Made by a program: the position numbers and the translations under genes. From Marasmius tenuissimus (lineage: Eukaryota; Basidiomycota; Agaricomycetes; Agaricales; Marasmiaceae): a stretch of 64,000 nt of DNA. This document shows, in pieces, positions 45,504 through 57,100 of this stretch. The stretch lies in NCBI GenBank assembly GCA_029532415.1, contig JAQOTA010000047.1, positions 2,170,001 through 2,234,000 of the forward strand, written 5' to 3'. How positions within the stretch are numbered: the first letter of the stretch is position 1; the number at the start of each line of letters is the position of its first letter. Below the pieces are notes generated by a model, which worked only from the letters and a program-made list of their open reading frames with translations, ran no database searches and was not told the DNA's origin.

Positions 45504-46830
45504 CGGACAGTGGTACTGTATCGTGCTCAGGCCAGCCGCCAGCAGCAGGGGATTCGGGCTGGGGATGGATAAATAGTTCATTTTCCGTGTAAATATTTAG
45601 TCTGTAGCTCGACGAACCCTGTTACCCATGCCGTCTAGGATCGTGAAACTCAATCACTGGTTCCCAGTCGTGGGTGCTTTGAGTCGTCCATCAACAATAA
45701 TTCTCGAGATCCCGAAACGAAATTGAGCAACAAATACGAGATAAAGGTGCATGAACATCAGGAAGACGGGTAATTTTCCGGCAGCCGGTTCCGGCCTTTT
45801 TCGACCCTTAAGCCATATTTGCAGGCTGAACGGCTGGACAGCTGCAAAATGTGACTCAAATATCTCACTCAAAGGACATGATTTTATCGGTATGAGGGAA
45901 TTAATACTATCAGCAATGTTGATCCGACATAAGGATTACGGTGAGCTCACATTATTCTAGGGAAAGCCAGCTGTATGTTCGGGTCTTTACACGGGAAATC
46001 CAGCCTGCGGAAAAACCGACATAGCCGGTCTGGACCCGGCCGTTCAGCCTGTACAGGCCAAGAACGGCCAAGAACGGTTTTTTGTGATCTTCCCGATGAA
46101 CACGACTCAGATACTCGCCTTGCATACATTCCTCGATTCACTCATCGTCTCCCAGGTTCGATGAAGTTCCTCGACACGCAGCAGTTGACCCAAAGGTCAA
46201 GCGTCCCCTTATTCAGTTTAACAAACAGCAGCCGTGAGTTGGATACCCTCCCCGAATCATCCGCTCCGGCTGTACCGAAATTCACCATCTCGCCTCGGGA
46301 GCATATATAGATGTGAATTTGCGGACCGGAAGCGACTGGGTAATCACTCGACTCATGGGTGCTTATGGGTCCTCGCCTCAGTAACGTACTTTTATTCCAT
46401 CATTGTGATTGCCCCCCGTGGTGTTGATCTTCAAAGTATGCGAGCACTACCCATCGTCTCGTCCATCAAAAGGTACCTGTCATCAATAGCTCTTCACTCG
46501 CTTGCGTTTATGAAGAGTAACCTATCCGATACGGAACATCGAAGTATGAAAAACTTGTTAAGATTGGGATGCTAAACGCCTACTGTACCTGGTTACACAG
46601 CTCGTTCTGTTCTACCCTATCCTGGGCATAACAGTCATACAGATATCCTACCCACGTAACTGAGTTACACCGTAGAGCTGAACTCCTGAGCTCGTCTCTA
46701 ACTAGCGCTACACCTATTATCCAGCGAGTTGTGACTCGGCCTACGACGATCCGGATGCCATAGCTGGTAGCAGGGGCATAGCAAGAGAGTTGCCGCTCGA
46801 TCCTGCAGGGGGGGATAGAGCTGGACGTTG
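45504..46830. other. 3' flank of NACHT copy 2, shared with copy 3
   Basis: No gene. It aligns with 63,212-64,000 except for the insert at 45,759-46,095. A 183-codon minus frame (46,580-47,131) is not conserved in copy 3 and is rejected as a gene. Confidence 0.55.
45759..46095. mobile_element. MITE-like insertion, 337 bp
   Basis: Present in the NACHT copy 2 flank and absent from copies 1 and 3. It is bounded by ATGAACAT (45,751-45,758) and ATGAACAC (46,096-46,103), an 8 bp target duplication with one mismatch, the length typical of hAT transposition. The ends are CAGGAAGA and, inverted, CGGGAAGA. A perfect 13 bp internal inverted repeat pairs 45,822-45,834 with 46,039-46,051 (CAGGCTGAACGGC). 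There is no coding frame. Confidence 0.75.
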
Positions 46831-48000
46831 TTCTACTCGTGTCGCCGTATTGGTAAAGGTAAGTCAGCGAGTCGTTGTGTTGAACTCGTGCCTGAAACGG
46901 GATGAAGGACATGATGATGTAGAGTTGGAACGAGGAAAGACTGCCCGCTTCGTGCATCGTAAGCAGGAAATGTTCTACAAGGCGAAGTTTCGAACCTCGT
47001 TCGCCGGTAACTTCTCCTTCCTCTCTTGACTTCAACCATCTCGGCGGATTGCCATCGATCTCGCCGTTCACCTTCATCTCTAGCTCCACCACTAGCTTTG
47101 CTTCACTGCCTGTCCTTGACCATCGAGACAACGACCTCGGCCCGGCAAGTCAACGAATGGCCCTCTTCAAAACCGAGGCAGATCTTCGAAGAGCTTAAGA
47201 ACCTCGTTGCCGCTTCGAGTACAACTGGATTCTATATCCACGTAGAGAGGTCGTGCCCTAACCCAGCAGGGGGTCATACGTCGGTTCAAGAGGAGATTGA
47301 AGTCAGGGAAGAAGGTATGGATATAGAACGAGGTCGAGTGAATCCGATGTTGGGCCCGCTTATACACTAAAAGCGTTCGAGCAAGCTCTAGAATTTGTCG
47401 AGGCGGCCGGAGAAGCGAACACAACGTAGTTCTTGCCGTCTTGGCCAACGCCTAGCGCTGTCGTGGATGACGGTGGTGATATGCCGTCCTGACCAGCTCG
47501 GGCATCTCGTTCGTGATGTCGGTGGCTGGTGCCCCCTTCTCTCCCTTCATCCCATCTGACACGACCTGGTAAGCTCTGGTTCTTCGCCCCTTGACCTCTT
47601 TACCCAAATCCTCCACGTTCCCGACCAAACTCCGACTCTCCTCCTTGACTTTCAGCAGTACAACGACATACTGCACTACCTCCGCCGACTCATTCTTAAC
47701 CATCCTTGGCCTCACCACTTCGGCTCTCTTTGCGTTGGCGCTTTCAGCAGCAGCAGCAGCAATGCAACGTCAAGTCAAGACGGTTCGTACAAGGCTATCA
47801 TCGTCGAGCTCGAGCTGGATGAGCCAGGGCGTTTGTTAACCGAGGTTGAGCTATACGAACGACCGCAAGCAGACAGTTGCAGCGATATCGAGCTAGAGTC
47901 GACATTCTGCTTGACCTGAGTGGTTTGTTTCCAAGAATAGGGAAAAACTCCGCCGGGTGCTGTTGAATAGTACATCTAGGTGAGTAACCGTCTCTTTTAC
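46831..48000. repeat. Degenerate repeated unit, copy 5
   Basis: Contains both anchors of the unit family: 47,430-47,480 (TTGGCCAACGCCTAGCGC, compare 10,199-10,230) and 47,790-47,860 (reads VELELDEPGR, then TEVELYERP on the plus strand). No intact frame. Confidence 0.45.
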
Positions 48001-48900
48001 GCAGCAATCGAAGGACCTACAGCAGGTTTTCCCTCAAAAAAGGTTGACGTTCCTTCGGTGTCCTCATATTCCTCAACCGTCGGCGTCATCGAAGTGTTCT
48101 GTACCATCGGTGCTGTCATCGTTCGTGTGTGAGGTTTAGACATGATGGAAGCTGCCAGGGCGGGATGGCGTCGGAATGGTGTGGTGACATAGAATACGAG
48201 TTCAGGATCTGGGCTATGGGCGCCAGACTGAACATGCGTGTTTGATCGCAGCGAGGGAAAAAAGAGAGGCGCTTCGAATATCCAGGTCGTGGGGTCAAAA
48301 GGACCGGCTCGCAAGTAGTATGTAGACAGGACAGTGGGGTACGATGAGACCGTTCCGACTTTGGAGCCTGCCCGTTCACCCTGGGAGTTTCGAAATAGAC
48401 TGACAATAGAGTGGGTGGAAGGAGACCGCCTGGCACATTCCGTACATGGAGCATGTATCCGGTTGTCACACTCAGGACAGTCCACAGGACTCGCTATGGG
48501 CTGTATATTTGGTCGATGGGTGATGCGATCTTGTGCTCGGGCCCCTGAGCGAGAGTACGTGACCCAAATCGAGAGAGTTGGTCGGGAGACGCCTAAAGAA
48601 CCCAGCAATGAGCAAAGGATACCAACAAATGAGCGACATAAATTACACACCTTTTGACTCTCGAGTCTCGGGAGCAAACAGCCTCCATCCAGTTGGGTAT
48701 TCCCAGAACCCTCCACTCTCCAATCTTAGCCCAAGAAATTTGTGCGCCAATTGACGCTGTAGTTGGAGTATCTATATCTTGGCCAGCAGGGGTCGCATAG
48801 GTGTTCTGGCATGGCAAAATGGTCGAATAAATGCACGCGTTTGCTACGCGAATGCGGCGTGAAGCGGGCTCGTTTTGGGATTTGTTGATCAACTACATGA
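48000..48900 (-). pseudogene. Relic of an unrecognised minus-strand gene, copy A
   Basis: Minus strand frames at 48,716-47,997 and 48,892-48,593 match, with gaps, the block at 58,900-59,810. Shared features are an intron-like junction and a terminal Thr/Pro-rich tail (MVQNTSMTPTVEEYEDTEG here). The 58.9-59.8 kb copy starts with a hydrophobic helix, so the ancestor may have been a membrane protein. The product is not recognised, and stops or shifts break both copies. Confidence 0.35.
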
Positions 48901-49680
48901 AACTAAAAACCAGTCCTGGAGTGAGTTTTCGTCCACATTAAATTTAGAACACAGGAGACATGATGAATGCACTCATTCACTGATTCCCCGTTTGCCAGAT
49001 GCCAGTGTTGGCCTCTCGGTGATACACGAGCGACCATATCCAAGCCCTCTACGCAATGGTGAAAAGCTTTCTTCTCTATTGGGCGAGGAGTAAGAATGCG
49101 TGAGAGAACAAGCCAGTTGTCGTTGAAAATGAGGGGAGTCACATAGCGGTCAGCCTCGAATGACAAGAGCTCAGTTCACGGCGATGCGGCCGGAAATCTC
49201 CGGACCCGGCATTCACGAGGCGAGAGTCAACAAGTGCCTACAAGGCATCATGCATCATGATTCACGACAACCACGACGACTACCACCACTTGTAACTGCT
49301 GGGTCTTGTCCCTCGAACCTACACGACTTGGGCATGGCGGGCTAGGGCTTCTGTCAAGACTTTTTGATCAAGACTTCGGATCTCTTTGGAATGACTTTGC
49401 CTTCAACACCACTCGGAGATTTCAACCGACAACTGGCGACGCCGGAACAGCACGCTCTCGCCTCTCAAAATCACGTTGTCACGCATGCAAATACGCGAAG
49501 AATTCAAACTCACTAGGCAAATTTCCCTCTCTTGGAGGTCAGGCTATTCGACAATAGACTCTATCGTAACTGTCCGATAAGCTGCAAGCTTTTCAAGTCC
49601 AACGCCTCTCCGCAGTTTATCTCCTTCGCGTCAAGTTGGCAATCATCTGTGAGCTGCAACGACATAATATCATTGTTGAA
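48901..49680. other. Gap with no gene
   Basis: Short frames only, none matching the other copies. No repeat recognised. Confidence 0.4.
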
Positions 49681-49689
49681 TCAAATGAA

Positions 49690-50255
49690 ATGATAGCCGT
49701 TCTTGCCCAGTTCTTCAGTGCGGTCACCATAGTTCGTTGGGGACTGCTGTCCTCGAAATCCCTTTAAAAGCCCGGCCACAGGAACATTGAACGTAAACGG
49801 GAAAACTCTTGCCATAAGCTCGGCTGGTAGCTCACGCGCGAGCCACAGGACTGAACAACACTCCAAAGGACCTCTTCAAATCGCTTCTTTTCCAGCACCA
49901 GAGAGTCCATAAACTCTCGCGACCAGCCCATCCTAGTGGTGACCAACGAGATCTAGCGCCTCGATCGGTCATACCGGTTTCGATAAACTTTATCTCCTCT
50001 TATGAGGGTGGATGCACGTTACGGTAGGAGAACGGCTGCATGTGACATCTGGAAGCTCTCGAATATTTCTCCGAGATGCCTCAAACTCGAAGCCGTACTT
50101 ACAATCGAGGGAGAAGCGCGATGGAAGCGGCACCTCCAAATTGTTTCCTCGTTCTGACTGCGAGCCGGTAGATGTCGAACCTGAGTCAGCTTCCGATCTG
50201 ACATCGCAACGCGAGATAACGGTATCAAATTGCAGGTGGAAAGAGAGTACAAGAC
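49690..50255 (-). pseudogene. Truncated F-box pseudogene, third copy
   Basis: Minus strand remnant aligned with the N-terminal third of the two F-box genes. ELPAELMARVFPFTFNVPVA and GLLKGFRGQQSPTN match the F-box region, and RELPDV and LEKKRFEEV match the segments before it. Homology stops after the F-box, and the rest of the protein is missing. Stops and shifts lie between the segments. It sits next to the intact copy at 50.9-52.7 kb, so the F-box genes once formed a tandem pair. Confidence 0.75.
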
Positions 50256-50477
50256 AGAGAGTGGCTTTGCTTACCTGCGGTCGTGGTAAGTAACTTGATG
50301 GGGCGTTTGATGGTTTGAGTCGGACGACAATGTCGTCTTCTCGTACCCGCGGTCATGGTGATTTGAAGCTGAGAATTGCTTGTTGATGGTTTCAACTTCG
50401 TTCTCTGGAAATAATCTATGTTCCAATCCAATTCCGCTGCTTTGTCCGCAATCCCTGTTGTTAAACGAGAAGTATTC

Positions 50478-50917
50478 GATACGGTCTATACTCAGGTCAA
50501 GCTGAGAATCTCACCAGTAGAGACGAGAATGTATTGCTACGTCTCGAGCACAAAGGAAGGACAACAATCACCTAAAGCGAGGACCTGCCGTGACACTCCA
50601 ACATCGCGATACTATTTTTATATTTCCATGCTACTCAGCATACCCAACGCTAGTAATCCAAGTGAAAACGACTGGCAATGAATGTTCTTTGACAATCGAA
50701 TAGCTTTCCAGAGGATTTAATTTCATCAATCGGCCAAGATTTTCCAACCACACAACCGTAGTAAGTACAGTTCCTCTCATGACAGCAAACCGTAACGCTC
50801 CGGGGACCAGGCCCACAGAAAGGGCAATAACTCCCTAGTGTCGAGGGTGAATATCATCAATACAAGCAAGATAACGGCACGAGCACATCGAGGGAACCCA
50901 CCAAACAACCCATATCG
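50478..50917. repeat. Start of the segmental duplication (matches window position 1 onward)
   Basis: From ATACGGT at about 50,479 the sequence follows bases 1-463 with few differences (a 6 bp deletion near 50,592 and scattered substitutions). The left border of the duplication may lie further upstream in the other copy, outside the window. Confidence 0.8.
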
Positions 50918-52738
50918 TCACAGACCGGGTTCTCCCCATAGCCAAATTCGAAGTCCTTCAACACGTAACTGATCCAAACGTTCGTCGTCTATCACTCTGT
51001 CGAGTTTAACAAACGAGAGCCTCGAGTCGGCTGCACCCGTCGAGTCACTCGCTTCAGGTACCCCCGAAATACGCCACCTGGTCTCGAGAAGGTCGACGAG
51101 AGCCTCGCCAGTATACGAGGATGCAAAACCGTCGATGGGGAGTAACGACAGGCTCTCAAGTCTTGGAACTAGGGAGAGACTGTTGGTGACGGTTTCTGTC
51201 TGGCACAATAGAGATAGATATTTGTCCGAAATCCCACCAACCAGTGCCACGCCGAATGAGAGGTCGTTTAACGACGTAAGAGGGGTGAGGACGGTAGAAA
51301 ATTCGTTTGGCGGCATTTCAACCCTATGGATCGATAGTGAGACTAGATTCTGCGGATGGAGGAAGAATGTCGAAAGGGCCGTATGGTCGGGTCCAGACGA
51401 GAGGATGTTGAGCTTTTTCAGCGAAGGGGCTTTTATATAAGGCAACATAAAGTGGGTTCCGTTCAGCCCACCGATGCTGTGTATGGCCAGCTCAACCAGA
51501 TTATTTGAAGTCACTGTCAAACGGCCCGATGCAAAGGTCGTTGTATGTCGTGCCCTCCCAAATTCAGCTATGGACTCGGAATGAAGACAGAGATTATACG
51601 ACTTGATCTCGGTGAAGAGAGAAAATGCACGATTAAGCGACATGTTCATAATCTCGAGCAGAAGTGGATTTGAGATACCCTCAAGCTCCGCATCCTGCCA
51701 ACAGTAGTGGATTATTTGTTTGTACGGCAGCGTCAATTTTTTGAAGGGCCATTCTTCCGCTACGCTCCTGGGGTCAGCTGAGATAACAATACTCTTCAGC
51801 TGCGGGGCAAATTTGAAACAGTCGAACTTGGGACCGAGTACTGGACCAATCAACTTGACTTGAAGTGACTGCAAAGACTGGAGCCGACCTGTGATAGGAG
51901 ACATCCACACTGCGAAGAGATCGCCGTGTAAGTCGATGCGCAAATGTCTCCAACGGGGCGAATGACAGCAAATCGATGAGAGAAACCGCTCGAGGGAGGA
52001 GGAGGTCGGATCAGGTACCCGAGTAACGATGTCAATGGGATGATTCGCGCTTCGTTGGAGTTGTAGCTGAAGACGGTGGCATCGGGCGACCGACATAGCC
52101 AGTGGCCGTTTATCGTCGGGAGGGATCGTAAACGAAACAGACGACCATAAACTGGGCGTGCTTAGCGCGAGTTTACGCCAAGACTGACAGACCTGGGATA
52201 GCACCCAAGGATGTTTGGAAGGGTTGAGAGAAGTTGGAGGCTGTTGGCCTCGGAACCCCTCCGAGAAGTCGGCCATAGGAACGTCAAGGGAAAACGAGAA
52301 AACTCTCGTCAGAAGCTCGGCTGGTATCTTGTGAATAGGCCTCAGGATTGATTGGGATCCCGAAACAACCCTTTCAATCCGCTTCTTTTCCTCCGTCAGA
52401 AGGTCCATGTCTACTCGCAACCGGCTCATCCTGGTAGTGATCAACGAGATCTGGGCCAGCGCATTGGTGATACTGGCTTTGATGAATCTCTCCTCCTGCG
52501 GAGGGGGATATGCGTTATTATCGTCGTAATGGTTGTGTATGACGTCTGGAAGCTCTCGGATCTTTCTGTATGATGCCTCGAGGTTGAAGCTGCAATCACA
52601 ATTGAGAGAACAGCGCGATGAAGGAGGCAGTGCCGGGTTCATTGTCGGGTCTGGCTGAAAATCGGTAGTGTTTGCGATGGTTACAAGGTCAACTTCAAAT
52701 TTGGACATTGCAGTAGGTTGATTTTGAGCCTCCTGCAT
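50918..52738 (-). CDS. F-box-like domain protein, copy 2
   Basis: 606 residues, about 95% identical to copy 1, with no disabling change. The F-box region keeps the consensus proline (IHKIPAELLTRVFS). The coiled-coil-like stretch before it and the long C-terminal region are as in copy 1, and the C-terminus is six residues longer (WGEPGL). As in copy 1, a GTGAGT...CAG intron could span the first ATG, in which case the protein starts at MSKF (52,708). The substitutions relative to copy 1 cluster in the last fifth (around SDKYLSLLCQTETVT), a possible sign of relaxed or diversifying substrate-binding sequence. Its upstream region holds an inverted MITE pair that copy 1 lacks. It is probably an SCF ubiquitin ligase adaptor with unknown substrate. 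Confidence 0.85.
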   Translation of the reverse strand: MQEAQNQPTAMSKFEVDLVTIANTTDFQPDPTMNPALPPSSRCSLNCDCSFNLEASYRKIRELPDVIHNHYDDNNAYPPPQEERFIKASITNALAQISLITTRMSRLRVDMDLLTEEKKRIERVVSGSQSILRPIHKIPAELLTRVFSFSLDVPMADFSEGFRGQQPPTSLNPSKHPWVLSQVCQSWRKLALSTPSLWSSVSFTIPPDDKRPLAMSVARCHRLQLQLQRSANHPIDIVTRVPDPTSSSLERFLSSICCHSPRWRHLRIDLHGDLFAVWMSPITGRLQSLQSLQVKLIGPVLGPKFDCFKFAPQLKSIVISADPRSVAEEWPFKKLTLPYKQIIHYCWQDAELEGISNPLLLEIMNMSLNRAFSLFTEIKSYNLCLHSESIAEFGRARHTTTFASGRLTVTSNNLVELAIHSIGGLNGTHFMLPYIKAPSLKKLNILSSGPDHTALSTFFLHPQNLVSLSIHRVEMPPNEFSTVLTPLTSLNDLSFGVALVGGISDKYLSLLCQTETVTNSLSLVPRLESLSLLPIDGFASSYTGEALVDLLETRWRISGVPEASDSTGAADSRLSFVKLDRVIDDERLDQLRVEGLRIWLWGEPGL

Positions 52739-53213
52739 GGCGATGATGTATTAATTCCGGATGAGTAGAAAGTCCTGAACAGAAGGGCTCAACTCACCTG
52801 TGATTCCGAATTCGATCGTGGTGGTTTGAAGCAAGAAACCACGATGGGCGCCTATTGATGTCCTTGCCCTTTTCCCATGATGTCGCCCAACCTCCAGTTC
52901 ATCAAGCTTGGTCCCTTTGGTTTATCCTTCGTCCTCGAAGGCCGTACTTCAAGAAGAAACCAGGTCAGCTTATTCAACGGATATCTGGACTCCTGATTTG
53001 TGTTTAGTATAGACGTTATGGCCGTTTTGGTGCGTTTTCAACCGTTCTTCATTCGAAAAACTTGTTGGCACTGAGAACATTTTGTATAGAACCTTTTATC
53101 TGAGTCATTAGGCAGTAGCTCATTACACCATGGGTAAGAGAAATAAAAGTCTTCAGCCTCGTAGGCCTCGGACACTCTGAGAAAATCGACCAGACGAAGG
53201 ATATACAACTGGC
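52739..53213. promoter_or_regulatory. Upstream region of F-box copy 2
   Basis: Paralogous to 2,267-2,740. It contains the leader and presumably the promoter of the minus-strand F-box gene. No clear TATA box was assigned. Confidence 0.4.
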
Positions 53214-53215
53214 TA

Positions 53216-53525
53216 CATCAGGAGTTTCAGACGTTGATGGTCGTGGATGGTTGCAGGTGGTACCATCCCAAACCATCAAAGAAAATCCGGGAATTGGCAA
53301 TTAGCAACCTAAGTCAATTTTCCCAACAATCCAATTTTCTGGAGCTCTGTCAAAGTACACTTCCGCTGAGTTTCTTATACAAACACCTCCAGTGAGATCC
53401 TAAACCTACCTTTTCAAGCTCTGGGGCTCATTTTCTTGCCCTGTGCATGCTGCACAACGCCGACAACATTGCCTTTTTTGCCGGACCATCAGAAATCCGG
53501 CAATCAAAGTCAGAAAATACTGATG
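53216..53525 (+). mobile_element. 310 bp MITE, first of an inverted pair
   Basis: Begins CATCAGGAG and ends ATACTGATG, so the terminal inverted repeat is CATCAG/CTGATG. It is flanked by TA on both sides (53,214-53,215 and 53,526-53,527). The paralogous site at about 2,745 has no insert. No coding capacity. The TA duplication suggests a Tc1/mariner-type source, but the family is not certain. Confidence 0.85.
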
Positions 53526-53842
53526 TAGTCGTCTAACCAAAATCATTGGGAAGCTAGGCCGTTGTTGAATGATTAGAGACTCGAGACTTGGGCGTACGGT
53601 ACGTCCCTAGCTGTTCCGTTCATCCTCGACCTCATACTAAGTCACAAGGGCATTTGTCAGGCTCTCAACCGATGGTGACAAGCAAAACAGGAATATGCTT
53701 GATTCCGACCAGTAGCTAGTCCTTCAGATGGCCCAAGATAAGGAGCTTCGTGCTGCAATACCCTTGAACATGAAGATACCGCACCACCACCACCCACCGT
53801 CTCGCTCACTGTTAGTTCACCAGACAATTCTGTCTTGTACTT

Positions 53843-54152
53843 CATCAGCATTTTCTAACTTTGATTGCCGGATTTCTGATGGTCCGGCAAAAAAGGCAAT
53901 GTTGTCGGTGTCATGCAGCATGCACAGGGCAAGGAAATGAGCTTTAGAGCGTGAAAAGGTAAGTTTAGGATCTAACTGGAGGTGCTTGTATAAAAAACTC
54001 GGTGGAAGTGTGCTTTGAGAGAGCTCCAGAAAATTGGATTGTCGGGAAAATTGACTTAGATTGCCAATTGCCAATTGCCGGATTTCCTTTGATGGTTTGG
54101 GGTGGTACCATCTGCAACCATCCACAACCATCAAAGTCTGAAACTTCTGATG
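53843..54152 (-). mobile_element. 310 bp MITE, second of the pair, opposite orientation
   Basis: Same length and about 91% identical to the reverse complement of 53,216-53,525, with CATCAG...CTGATG ends. It is flanked by TT (53,841-53,842 and 54,153-54,154). The empty site is at about 3,058 in the paralogous region. A 105-codon frame across it is a chance frame. Confidence 0.85.
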
Positions 54153-54154
54153 TT

Positions 54155-57100
54155 TTCATTGTCATTTCAAAGTAGGCAGTGTATTCGACATCGAGATCGC
54201 ACTACCAGTATAAGAAACATAACAAGGTGACGGCGGCATACGCCTACTGTTCAGATATAGTACGACGATGTATGCGCCTATCGTTGCCGTACTGTACAAG
54301 TATAATATAAAGACCTCAATTCTACCATGCACGAACGACCTTGTCTACCTGATAAAGCCCGATGCCTGCAAAATTCAAAGAGGTAAATCGGGAAGTAGTT
54401 CGTCACCGTACGACAATAGAAATAACAGTACGACACGTCAAGCCACAAGTCGTAGCTCCGGTACGACAGTGAAGCTACCGGTACGGTATACGATCCTGCA
54501 AGAGCGAGATAGCGCTTTCTTGTTCATCGGAAGCTCCGCCCAACCGCCGCCCCCGTGCTAGCACCAGAGGTAAACCTGAAGGTCGAAGGTATCATGGGCA
54601 TAGACAGCAGGTAGATGCAAGGGGATGTGTATCCCAGCGGCAGGCAGGCTTGGATTCGGATTGGGACGGCGATGGTGGAGAGTTGAGTCGGGGGAAGGTG
54701 GCCTTCTCTCGATGAACCGAGCTCATTCTCCGGGATGAGAGTTCACAGCCTGACTCGACAGCGGCTGGGGTAAAACCTTTCCTCCCTCAGCCTCTCTTTC
54801 GATTCGATGATCAGGAGATCCTCATCGCGCCCATTGTCTCCTTAGCCCTCATCTCCGCCTTCACCACAACCACCAACACCACCAGGCTTGCCTTCCCTCT
54901 CTCTGAGCTTCGAGATCAAAGCCTTGGTACCGCTCAGTACGTCGCTTTTTGCCGCCATAAGGTGGATCGAAACGAGGCCTTCGGATGAGCCTTGTCGCCA
55001 CCTCAAGCACACCAAATTCGGACACTGGTGAAGGAGGAATGGAGATATCAATGGCGTATAGGAGGTAGTGTGCGGTTCGAGAGGGAAACAAGATTAGGTG
55101 GGAAGGAAATGGAGGCGGGAAGAGGTCGAACGTAACTGGCGTCGATTCTTGTTGCACCCGAGGCTTTCGAGAGGACTCTCGATACTGCCGAGATGGACGG
55201 AGAAGCGAGTCCGAAGTCGTCCTATTCCTTCTGGCCGACTTTCAACACTGTCGTCGATAACGACGTGGAAGCAATTTCCGACGTTGCTGGTCTGTGTACC
55301 TCCTTCATAATCTCGATGGCCGGCCGAAATCCTCGCTATCTTCTCCAGCTCATCCATTTCAGGCACATTGAGAATAACTCCCAACCTCCACCTTCTATGA
55401 AGAACTCCGACACTCCTCCTTGACTTCGAGTAGTGCAGCAATGATCTGTACCACCTGAGCCAATTCCCTCGTGACCATAATCTCCTTAATTCATTCACTG
55501 CCTTCCGCTTGCTAGTTGCCAGTCATCATCCTCGCTCCCTCCAACCCTCTCTTCGACTAGCCAGTCTCTACCTGGCCGTGAGCCCGTACAATCCTACGAC
55601 ACCCTCGGTCAGATCCTCGGTCTCCCCGACATATGTCTCCACAGCTTCCCCTGCTCCTGAGCCGCCTTTTGAATCTGGGAGATGGAATAGAGCTGGAGAT
55701 TGGTCTCCACCTTGTCGAATCTCGTGCTGAAAGCCACGATCACCCATGGCGACCAGGACAGTGAGCCCGAAGCTCGAAGCTGTCATGGCCAGTGGTATCG
55801 GCAAGGACAACGTTTCATGATTCCTCAGGTCGAACTCGGACTCGAGACACCAGTGATGGTAACGATGAGCTGAGGAACCGCTGGCTGGCTTCTTGTTTCC
55901 CGAACTCGTTGCACAGTGGCGGCAAAACTTCTCCTTTTCTCCTCAGCCTCTCCTTCTACTCGGTGATATTGACATCGCTCTCGTGCCTTTCATCCCTTTC
56001 ACCCCATCCCCGCCCCATCGTCGTCACGATCCCCAACACCACTAGGCTTAGCCCTGTAGCTCCACCTCTTCCCTATCCTTGATCTTCGAGGTCCAGAAGA
56101 GCCGCCCTATCGAGTGAGCATAGCCCTTCCTCCACCACGAAGTATACTGAAGTGATGTCTGTTGGAATCGGTCGCCACCTCGATTACAATAGGATCGTGC
56201 ACCCACGAAGAGGAAATGAGGAAATCGATAACGTGCGGCATCTGACGCGTAGCAGAAAGACGTGTTGTTCCGTGAAGAGAGCGAAGAATCGTCGAGCGGG
56301 GCTGCCCGATAGCAGCTACACAGCGAACGTTGGAAATAGGTCTCGAAGATATCGGTCCAGTTGAGCAGAAGCACACGGAATTGCTCCCATCCTTCTGCTT
56401 AACGCATTTGGCGATCTCACGGGTGCCGACCAAGGCGTACTATCCGGCGGCTCGTTCACGACGCCAGCGGTCAGCGAGTTCCCCTTCTCTATCACCCCTT
56501 CCGTCTCGGACGCCTTGGGTATCATCCTCGGCTTCTACATCTCTCTACCTGATCCTTCCACCTTCCCCAAATCCTGATCGAACCGAACCTTCATGACCCT
56601 GTTCAACTGTTCCACCTTTCACTGTTGGTCGCCTTGATCACTGCCGGGAACTTCCCTCGAAACGCCTATCCAACGCCTATCCAGTCGTCAATGTCCTCGT
56701 CCGACCCCTCGACCAAGGTAGTCTGGTCATGGATAGCGTTTCTGAGACCAGCACTCCAGCGAGGCTAATCCTCAATCACCTCTCCGCTGCTTTGAACTCT
56801 TGCAAATTCGAGTAGAGGTCGTGGATCTCGACGTTGGTGGTAGCGAGCTCCTGGGCATGAACGGAACCTTCATTCAAAGGCGTTGAAGGCGGTCGTGGAA
56901 AGAGAGGGCAGGTTTCATAATGGTCACGCTCGTGACATGAAGTTGGGCCGCCGCGGCCATAGCGGAAATCTCGGGCAAAATCGAAAAGGTCAACAAGCGC
57001 CCACAGGGTATCCTAACTACCACGTCTGGCCGCCCTGGTCTACAAGATTATGGCGAACAAGAAAGTCTGCCTCCTATCGACCTCTCGTCGCCGAGCCTTT

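Noticed and set aside
46580..47131. 183-codon minus frame
   Set aside because: Not conserved in the paralogous 3' flank of NACHT copy 3, and without domain features.
48000..48716. 239-codon minus frame as an intact gene
   Set aside because: The paralogue at 58.9-59.8 kb shows that frames shift between segments, and an intron-like junction interrupts it. It is reported only as a relic.
53817..54134. 105-codon minus frame near the F-box copy 2 upstream region
   Set aside because: It lies almost wholly inside the second 310 bp MITE; the matching frame in the first MITE is broken.
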